NCBI RefSeq assembly: GCF_946415235.1
Contig: NZ_CAMKRR010000004.1
Location: 48,781-112,780 of the forward strand
Length of the DNA stretch: 64,000 nucleotides
Origin: an uncultured Ruminococcus sp.
GTDB taxonomy: Bacteria > Bacillota > Clostridia > Oscillospirales > Ruminococcaceae
Reading direction: 5' to 3'
Shown: positions 57,845-64,000 of the stretch, in pieces
Layout of the letters: the number at the start of each line of letters is the position of its first letter
How positions within the stretch are numbered: the stretch's first letter is position 1
Made by a program: the position numbers and the translations under genes
The notes under the pieces: model-generated
What the model was told of the DNA's origin: nothing
What the model saw: only the letters and a program-made list of their open reading frames with translations
Database searches by the model: none

Positions 57845-58414
57845 ATGGAAAGAGCACTTATTGTTTCATCTAATAATGATGTGGCAGAGCTTGCAGAGAT
57901 GCTGCTCCGAATAGAAGGCTGCAGCAGGATCGCATCATCGGCAAGCGGCAGTGAAGCCAGACGTCTTGTGAAAAACGACACAGAGCCCGAGCTGGTAATA
58001 ATAAATACTCCCCTGCCCGATGAATTCGGTCAGGAGCTTGCGGAGATGATCGCAGATACCACTTCGGCTGGTATCATACTTATTTGCGGCAGCGACGTTG
58101 CAGACGATATTGCCGACAGAGTTTCGGACAGCGGAGTCAATGTCATAACAAAGCCCGTTTCAAGGGAGCTCCTCCAGCGGACTATCCGTCTTATTCTCGC
58201 CGCAAGAGTGCGTATGTCAGGCGTAAAAAAAGAAAACGCCGATATCCTCAGCCGTATTGAGGAAATGCGTACTATAAACCGCGCAAAGACCACTCTTATG
58301 AAGTATCTGAAGTTCACCGAACCTCAGGCTCATAAATATATCGAAAAACAGGCAATGAACAACCGCCAGACCCGTCTCGAAACGGCTCTGAAAATTCTTG
58401 CTCAGTATGAATGA
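57845..58414 (+). CDS. ANTAR-domain RNA-binding regulator with atypical receiver
   Basis: Receiver-like N-terminus ALIVSSNNDVAELAEMLL...LVIINTPLPDEFG; ANTAR INRAKTTLMKYLKFTEPQAHKYIEKQAMNNRQTRLETALKIL. Confidence 0.85.
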   Translation: MERALIVSSNNDVAELAEMLLRIEGCSRIASSASGSEARRLVKNDTEPELVIINTPLPDEFGQELAEMIADTTSAGIILICGSDVADDIADRVSDSGVNVITKPVSRELLQRTIRLILAARVRMSGVKKENADILSRIEEMRTINRAKTTLMKYLKFTEPQAHKYIEKQAMNNRQTRLETALKILAQYE

Positions 58415-58424
58415 ACATCATAAC

Positions 58425-58466
58425 ACAGTCCCCTCGGCTTAATGCCGAGGGGGCTGCTGTTTTTAT
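58425..58466 (+). terminator. Intrinsic terminator after the ANTAR gene
   Basis: cccctcggcttaatgccgaggggg ctgctgttttta. Confidence 0.75.
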
Positions 58467-58498
58467 TCAAATAAACTGATCCGTTACATAAAAAATAA

Positions 58499-58545
58499 AA
58501 AACTGCGGAAGTTTTTACGTTCCGCAGTATATAAGCTTTTTTTAC
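58499..58545. terminator. Hairpin/terminator after the CD1247-like gene
   Basis: aactgcggaa-gtttttac-gttccgcagt flanked by A/T runs. Confidence 0.6.
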
Positions 58546-58550
58546 GATTA

Positions 58551-59024
58551 TTACTTCTTCTCGGGAGCTTCGTCCTTGTCCTCGAAGTCCTCGATAGTAA
58601 GATCGTCATAATCAAACTCAAGGAGCTCATTGCAGTTAGGACAGTTCATTGAGCCCTCTTCGATCATACCTTCGTCAAGAAGAATAGTGTCTCCGCAGGT
58701 GGGACATGTGATCTCGTAAAGCTCATCGTCATCATCGTCGAAATCAAAATCGTCGTCCCATTCGTCATCATCACAAGTGTCGCAGTCTCCGTCGCACTCG
58801 TCACATTCGTAGAAATCATCTTCTACCTGACCGAGATCCTCATCAAGGATATCGCAGAGTTCTGTGAGCTCATCTACCTGTGACTGAAGATCGTCAACGT
58901 AAAGTACAAGCTCGGACATTACTTCCGACATCTGTACAAGTACCTTTCCTTCCTTTGTGGAAGTGTCGATCTCAAGACCGTCGATAAGTCCCTTTAAATA
59001 TGACATTTTCTCGGTAAGCTTCAT
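58551..59024 (-). CDS. CD1247 N-terminal domain-like acidic zinc-ribbon protein
   Basis: MKLTEKMSYLKGLIDGLEIDTSTKEGKVLVQMSEVM; YEITCPTCGDTILLDEGMIEEGSMNCPNCNELLEF. Confidence 0.8.
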   Translation of the reverse strand: MKLTEKMSYLKGLIDGLEIDTSTKEGKVLVQMSEVMSELVLYVDDLQSQVDELTELCDILDEDLGQVEDDFYECDECDGDCDTCDDDEWDDDFDFDDDDDELYEITCPTCGDTILLDEGMIEEGSMNCPNCNELLEFDYDDLTIEDFEDKDEAPEKK

Positions 59025-59063
59025 AACAAGCTCCTCCTCTCAGATTATAGTAAAGGCATGAGC

Positions 59064-59621
59064 TTATGCTCTTGACATATACTCGCCTGTTCTTGTGTCT
59101 ACCTGAATGATCTCGCCTTCGTCGATGAAGAGCGGAACCTTGATCTCAGCGCCTGTCTCGAGTGTTGCAGGCTTTGTAGCGTTTGTAGCTGTATCGCCCT
59201 TGAAGCCGGGGTCTGTCTGTGTGACCTTGAGCTCTACGAAGTTAGGCGGCTCAACGCCGAATACGTTGCCCTTATATGAAAGGATCTTACAGATCATCTC
59301 TTCCTTGACGAACTTGAAGCTGTCGCCGAGGATAGAAGCACTGATCGGAACCTGCTCGTATGACTCGAGATCCATGAAGTAGTAAAGATCGCCGTCATTG
59401 TAGCTGTACTGCATATCCTTTCTCTCAACGAAAGCTGTAGGGAACTTAGCTGTAGGGTTGAAAGATGTTTCAACAACCGAACCTGTGATAACGTTCTTGT
59501 ATTTAGTTCTTACAAAAGCGGCACCCTTACCCGGCTTAACATGCTGGAACTCGATAACCTGAACAACCTGTCCGTCAAGCTCAAAGGTAACGCCGTTTCT
59601 GAAATCTCCTGCTGAAATCAT
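59064..59621 (-). CDS. efp: Elongation factor P
   Basis: [47 protein letters not shown]. Confidence 0.97.
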   Translation of the reverse strand: MISAGDFRNGVTFELDGQVVQVIEFQHVKPGKGAAFVRTKYKNVITGSVVETSFNPTAKFPTAFVERKDMQYSYNDGDLYYFMDLESYEQVPISASILGDSFKFVKEEMICKILSYKGNVFGVEPPNFVELKVTQTDPGFKGDTATNATKPATLETGAEIKVPLFIDEGEIIQVDTRTGEYMSRA

Positions 59622-59707
59622 TATAAATACCTCCGTATTTTTTCAAAATAATATGATACTAAATTATACCATATTTTCATATTTTTTGCAATACCTAAAA
59701 TGAATTA

Positions 59708-60772
59708 TTATAAAGTAATCAGACTTTTTGCGCTTTTTGTCAAGTTTTTGCAGCCGTTTTCGGTCAAAATGACAAAATCTTCTATTCTAACGCCGAATTT
59801 TCCCGCAATATATATTCCGGGCTCTACGGTAACTACCGCTCCCTCATTGAGGGGGAGCTTGTAATTCGGCGAGGCGTTCGGCTTTTCGTGTATCTCCATG
59901 CCTACGCCGTGTCCGAGAGAATGTCCGAAGCAGCTTCCGTAGCCTGCACGGTCTATTATATCACGTGCTGTCTTGTCAAGGTCGCTGCCTATGATGCCTG
60001 CCTTTGCGGCTTCAAGAGCAGCATTCTGAGCGCTCAGCACGATATCGTATACCTTTCGCATCTCCTCGTCGGGCTCGCCTACGCAAATTGTACGTGTCAT
60101 ATCGCTGTGGTAGCCGTTATACACCGCACCGTAGTCCATGAGTACGAACTCGCCTCTCTGAACCTTCTTTTCCGAGGGTACACCGTGAGGCATGGAAGTA
60201 TTGGCTCCCGAAAGGACTATAGTATCAAAGGACAGATCCTCAGCACCGTATTCAAACATGAGGCGGTTGAGCTCGAGAGCTATCTCACGCTCGGTAACGC
60301 CCTCCTTAATGAACTTCAGTATATCATCAAAGGCAGCCTCAGCAATAGACTGAGCCTTCCTGATACATTCAAGCTCTTCCTCGTCCTTGACAGCTCTAAG
60401 CGCGGAAATAGCAGTGCTCAGTGAATCGTCATGTATGAAGCGTATCTCGCTGAAAAAGTGCTCGTAAGCATTGAGTTCCTTGACTGTCATGGTCTCGGAT
60501 TCTATTGCCACTGACTGTGCACCGTGCTTTTTGAGCAGCTCCATGAGCTGAGGATAGAGCTTTTTCGCCTCGATCACCTCTGCATCGGTAACTGTAGCCC
60601 TTGCCTTTTCGATATAGCGGAAGTCTATGAGCAGATATGCCTTGTCGGGGAATGCTATAACTACTCCTGCGGAGGATTTCATTCCCGTAAAATATCTGCG
60701 GTTTATATCAGATGTGATGAGAACGCAGTCTGCGCCGTCAAATATATCGAACAGCTTTTCAAATCTTGTCAT
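59708..60772 (-). CDS. pepQ: M24 Xaa-Pro peptidase
   Basis: LMDYGAVYNGYHSDMTRTICVG; FGHSLGHGVGMEIHEKPN; VTVEPGIYIAGKFGVRIED. Confidence 0.93.
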   Translation of the reverse strand: MTRFEKLFDIFDGADCVLITSDINRRYFTGMKSSAGVVIAFPDKAYLLIDFRYIEKARATVTDAEVIEAKKLYPQLMELLKKHGAQSVAIESETMTVKELNAYEHFFSEIRFIHDDSLSTAISALRAVKDEEELECIRKAQSIAEAAFDDILKFIKEGVTEREIALELNRLMFEYGAEDLSFDTIVLSGANTSMPHGVPSEKKVQRGEFVLMDYGAVYNGYHSDMTRTICVGEPDEEMRKVYDIVLSAQNAALEAAKAGIIGSDLDKTARDIIDRAGYGSCFGHSLGHGVGMEIHEKPNASPNYKLPLNEGAVVTVEPGIYIAGKFGVRIEDFVILTENGCKNLTKSAKSLITL

Positions 60773-60782
60773 TCCGCACCTC

Positions 60783-61214
60783 TCAGAGCTCCGCAAGAGC
60801 CTGAACTGCAAGATAATAGCTTCCGAAGCCGAAGCCGCTTATACTGCCCTTGCAGACAGGTGCAATAACGGAATTAGAGCGGAATTCGTCCCTTGCGAAA
60901 ACATTGCTGATATGTACTTCTATGACAGGTATCTTTATTGCTGCTATAGCGTCGCGTATAGCATAGCTGTAGTGGGTGTACGCTCCTGCATTGATTATCA
61001 CGCCGTCAAATGTTGTCCTTGCAGCGTGGAGCTTGTCTATGATAGCTCCCTCATGATTGGACTGGAATATCTCACATTCAAGTCCCTGTTCCTTTGCACG
61101 GTCGATAATATTGCTGTTGAGAGTGTCAATGCCTGTATTTCCGTATATTCCCGGCTCACGCTCACCGAGCAGATTAAGGTTCGGACCATGTATAACAAGT
61201 ATTTTCTTTATCAT
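60783..61214 (-). CDS. aroQ: Type II 3-dehydroquinate dehydratase
   Basis: ILVIHGPNLNLLGEREPGIYG; IFQSNHEGAIIDKLH; INAGAYTHYSYAIRDAI; EVHISNVFARDEFR. Confidence 0.95.
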   Translation of the reverse strand: MIKKILVIHGPNLNLLGEREPGIYGNTGIDTLNSNIIDRAKEQGLECEIFQSNHEGAIIDKLHAARTTFDGVIINAGAYTHYSYAIRDAIAAIKIPVIEVHISNVFARDEFRSNSVIAPVCKGSISGFGFGSYYLAVQALAEL

Positions 61215-61216
61215 AT

Positions 61217-61756
61217 TTACTCCTTTTCATCGTCAACAAATTTGTCGGGCAAAAACGGCTTCTCAAGTACTCTCTTGAAGCGTATGAAGCGTTTGCTCTT
61301 CGGCTCAGGCTGCATGGGCTGTACAAACAGCATTTTAATATGCGAATGATTTGCTCCCCATACATCCGTAAACATCTGATCTCCCACAGCTGCGGTCTCC
61401 GATGCCTTAAGCCCCATTTTCTTCATAGCTGCGGCATATCCTCTTTTTAGGGGTTTTCCGCCGTCACAGACGTAATCAAGGCCGAGAGGAGCTGCAAATC
61501 TTTTTACGCGCTCGTCGTGGTTATTTGAGAGTATTATCAGCTTTATCCCGCTTTTTTTCATATTCCCGAGCCATTCGGGTATACCCTCGGCAGGAACGGG
61601 ATCATCATGAAAAGCGAGAGTATTGTCGACATCGAGGATAAGTCCCTTTATGCCGTGCTTTTTCAGGAAAGACGGTGTTATGCCGACAGTTCTCCTGAAT
61701 GCGAAATCCACGTCGGTTTTTGTAATTTTATGCTTTAATCCCAAGCTATTTGTCAA
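61217..61756 (-). CDS. YqeG family HAD-IIIA phosphatase
   Basis: GIKGLILDVDNTLAFHDD; LIILSNNHDERV; AVGDQMFTDVWGANH. Confidence 0.92.
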   Translation of the reverse strand: MTNSLGLKHKITKTDVDFAFRRTVGITPSFLKKHGIKGLILDVDNTLAFHDDPVPAEGIPEWLGNMKKSGIKLIILSNNHDERVKRFAAPLGLDYVCDGGKPLKRGYAAAMKKMGLKASETAAVGDQMFTDVWGANHSHIKMLFVQPMQPEPKSKRFIRFKRVLEKPFLPDKFVDDEKE

Positions 61757-61770
61757 CTCCGTTCAACAAA

Positions 61771-61799
61771 TGAAAAAGCGAGCCGCAGCCCGCTTTTAT
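61771..61799 (-). terminator. Intrinsic terminator after rpsU
   Basis: Minus strand ataaaagcgggctgcggctcgctttttc. Confidence 0.55.
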
Positions 61800-61822
61800 C
61801 AACATTAATCAATTCCGCAAGA

Positions 61823-61996
61823 TCAATACTTACGCTTACGAGCTGCCTCAGACTTCTTCTTACGCTTTACCGAAGGCTTCTCGTAGTGCTCTCTCTTACG
61901 AACCTCAGCAATTACGCCATCCTTTGCACATGATCTCTTAAATCTCTTAAGAGCTGTGTCCAAAGACTCGTTTTTGCCAACACGAACTTCTGCCAC
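61823..61996 (-). CDS. rpsU: 30S ribosomal protein S21
   Basis: Not in the ORF track (57 aa, GTG start): [64 protein letters not shown] upstream. Confidence 0.95.
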   Translation of the reverse strand: MAEVRVGKNESLDTALKRFKRSCAKDGVIAEVRKREHYEKPSVKRKKKSEAARKRKY

Positions 61997-62189
61997 TAAA
62001 TTTCCCTCCCTTGTTCAGAGGTTGCACAGAGCATTTGCTCCATGGCATCTATACTAATCACCCATACGGGCGTCAGTCAGCGCATACCCCAATACATAGC
62101 AGATACACATATAATCATATATAATATACTATAAGTTTACCACATTTTCCGCTCGTTGTCAAGCGTTTTTTTATTAATTAATAATTTCG

Positions 62190-64000
62190 TTACTTTGCAA
62201 CAATATTAACAAGCTTATTTGGTACATATATCTGCTTGACTATGGTCTTTCCGTCAATGGCTTCCTTGACCTTTTCGTCGTTAAGAGCCATTTCCATTAC
62301 AGAATCCTTGTCTGCGTCAACTGCAATATTCAGCTTAGCCTTTACCTTGCCGTTTATCTGTACGACGATCTCGATAGTGTCCTCCTTGCAGAGCTCTTCA
62401 TCGTATACAGGCCAGCTCTCATATGCAATAGTGTCATTATGTCCCATGATGCTCCATATTTCCTCTCCCATATGAGGAGTGATGCATGAAAGCATCTTTA
62501 TAAGTCCCTCGGCATATTCCCTCGGGCATGAATCGTTCTTGTATACCGCATTCACAAATATCATCATCTGACTGATAGCAGTATTGAATGCAAGCTTCTC
62601 AAAGTCGTCGGTGACCTTTTTTACTGTCTGGTGATATACCTTTGTAAGTGCGCCGTCGTTTGTATCGGTGAGCTTATCGGACTCTGTGAAGAAATTCCAT
62701 ACTCTCTGGATAAATCTCTTTGCACCCTCGACGCCGTTTTTGCTCCACGGCTTGCTTACCTCGAGAGGTCCCATGAACATCTCGTAAAGGCGGAGAGTAT
62801 CTGCACCGTAATCCCTTACGATATCGGACGGATTTACGACGAACTCAGGGAAACGCTTACCCATTTTGATACCGTTCTCGCCAAGTATCATACCCTGATG
62901 AACCAGCTTCTTGAAGGGCTCCTTTGTGGGAGCTAAGCCCTTGTCGTAGAGGTATCTGTTCCATATACGGGAATAGATAAGGTGTCCTACAGCGTGCTCT
63001 GGACCGCCTATATAAAGGTCAACAGGCATCCAGTGCTTAAGGAGCTCCTGATCTGCGAATTCCTTGTCGTTGTGCGGGTCGATATATCTGAAGTAATACC
63101 AGCTTGAGCCAGCACTTCCGGGCATTGTCGAGGTCTCACGTGTACCCTTTATGCCGTTATGATCGTACTTTTTCCACTCCTCTGCATTTTCAAGTGGAGC
63201 TTTTCCGTTCTTGCCCTTGTAATCGTCAAGCTCGGGGAGAATGAGCGGGAGCTCTTCATCGTCGAGGGCATGGATAGTTCCGTCCTCGCAGTGTACTACA
63301 GGAACAGGCTCGCCCCAGTAACGCTGACGTGCGAAGATCCACTCACGGAAGTGATAATTTACCGTGCGCTTTGCCCTTCCCATTTTTTCAAGCTTCTGAG
63401 TGATAGCTTCCTTTGCTTCCTCAACGGTAAGACCTGTGAATTCCTCAGAGTTAATGAGCTTATAGCCCTTTCCGAGGTACTCTGTCTTTTCCATAGCGGC
63501 TTCGGAAACGTCTATATGGCCGTCCTTGCCGTCGATTACCTGAATCATGTCGATATTATGAGCTATGGCGTACTCAAAGTCTCGCTGGTCGTGGCTCGGA
63601 ACTGCCATAACAGCGCCTGTACCGTAGCTTGCAAGTACGAAATCGCCGATGAACATACGGACTTCCTTGCCGTTTACGGGATTTATACAGGTAACGCCCT
63701 TGAGCTCACAGCCTGACTTGGTCTTGTTAAGCTCTGTACGGTCCATGTCGTTCTTCTTCTTTGTCTCGTCAATGTATGCCTGTACCTCTTCACTGTTCTG
63801 TACACGGTCGAGAAGGCTCTCTGTGATAGATCCGTCGGGAGCGAGCACCATGAAAGTGATACCGTAGATAGTTTCGATACAGGTAGTAAAGATAGAGAAC
63901 TTTCCTCCGCCGACAATATCGAATTCTACTTCAACACCCGTTGACTTGCCTATCCAGTTGCGCTGTATAGCCTTTGTGGACTCGGGCCAGTCTATCTCGT
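62190..64000 (-). CDS. leuS: Leucyl-tRNA synthetase (5' end outside the window)
   Basis: Frame continues past the listed Met as EIDWPESTKAIQRNWIGKSTGVEVEFDIVGGGKFSIFTTCIETIYGITFMVLAPDG; HALDDEELPLILPELDDY. Confidence 0.95.
   Translation of the reverse strand, partial: EIDWPESTKAIQRNWIGKSTGVEVEFDIVGGGKFSIFTTCIETIYGITFMVLAPDGSITESLLDRVQNSEEVQAYIDETKKKNDMDRTELNKTKSGCELKGVTCINPVNGKEVRMFIGDFVLASYGTGAVMAVPSHDQRDFEYAIAHNIDMIQVIDGKDGHIDVSEAAMEKTEYLGKGYKLINSEEFTGLTVEEAKEAITQKLEKMGRAKRTVNYHFREWIFARQRYWGEPVPVVHCEDGTIHALDDEELPLILPELDDYKGKNGKAPLENAEEWKKYDHNGIKGTRETSTMPGSAGSSWYYFRYIDPHNDKEFADQELLKHWMPVDLYIGGPEHAVGHLIYSRIWNRYLYDKGLAPTKEPFKKLVHQGMILGENGIKMGKRFPEFVVNPSDIVRDYGADTLRLYEMFMGPLEVSKPWSKNGVEGAKRFIQRVWNFFTESDKLTDTNDGALTKVYHQTVKKVTDDFEKLAFNTAISQMMIFVNAVYKNDSCPREYAEGLIKMLSCITPHMGEEIWSIMGHNDTIAYESWPVYDEELCKEDTIEIVVQINGKVKAKLNIAVDADKDSVMEMALNDEKVKEAIDGKTIVKQIYVPNKLVNIVAK

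Overview
This window looks like conserved chromosome from a Ruminococcus-like Clostridia (Oscillospiraceae). It carries sporulation genes (spoIIP, gerW/ytfJ), the scpA-scpB neighbourhood, dgt-dnaG-rpoD, efp-pepQ-aroQ, tRNA-synthetase genes, and a type I dockerin on a two-esterase protein. I saw no prophage, transposase, integrase or CRISPR array. The items most worth a second look are: (1) a cytosolic EAL protein, predicted to be catalytically competent, fused to a GIG-repeat beta-solenoid-like domain, with its own consensus promoter and a leader that can form an H-type pseudoknot; (2) a candidate trans-acting sRNA with two CCCC-containing hairpin loops just upstream of the SAM-I riboswitch/metK unit; (3) an active S2P/M50 protease next to a paralogue that has lost HExxH; (4) an XRE gene followed by two tandem RadC paralogues with complementary motif loss, behind two near-identical palindromes; (5) an 8-cysteine secreted mini-protein behind a perfect sigma-A promoter; and (6) a glnA-linked ANTAR protein whose receiver lacks the phospho-acceptor Asp. 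All family calls come from motif reading only; no database search was run.
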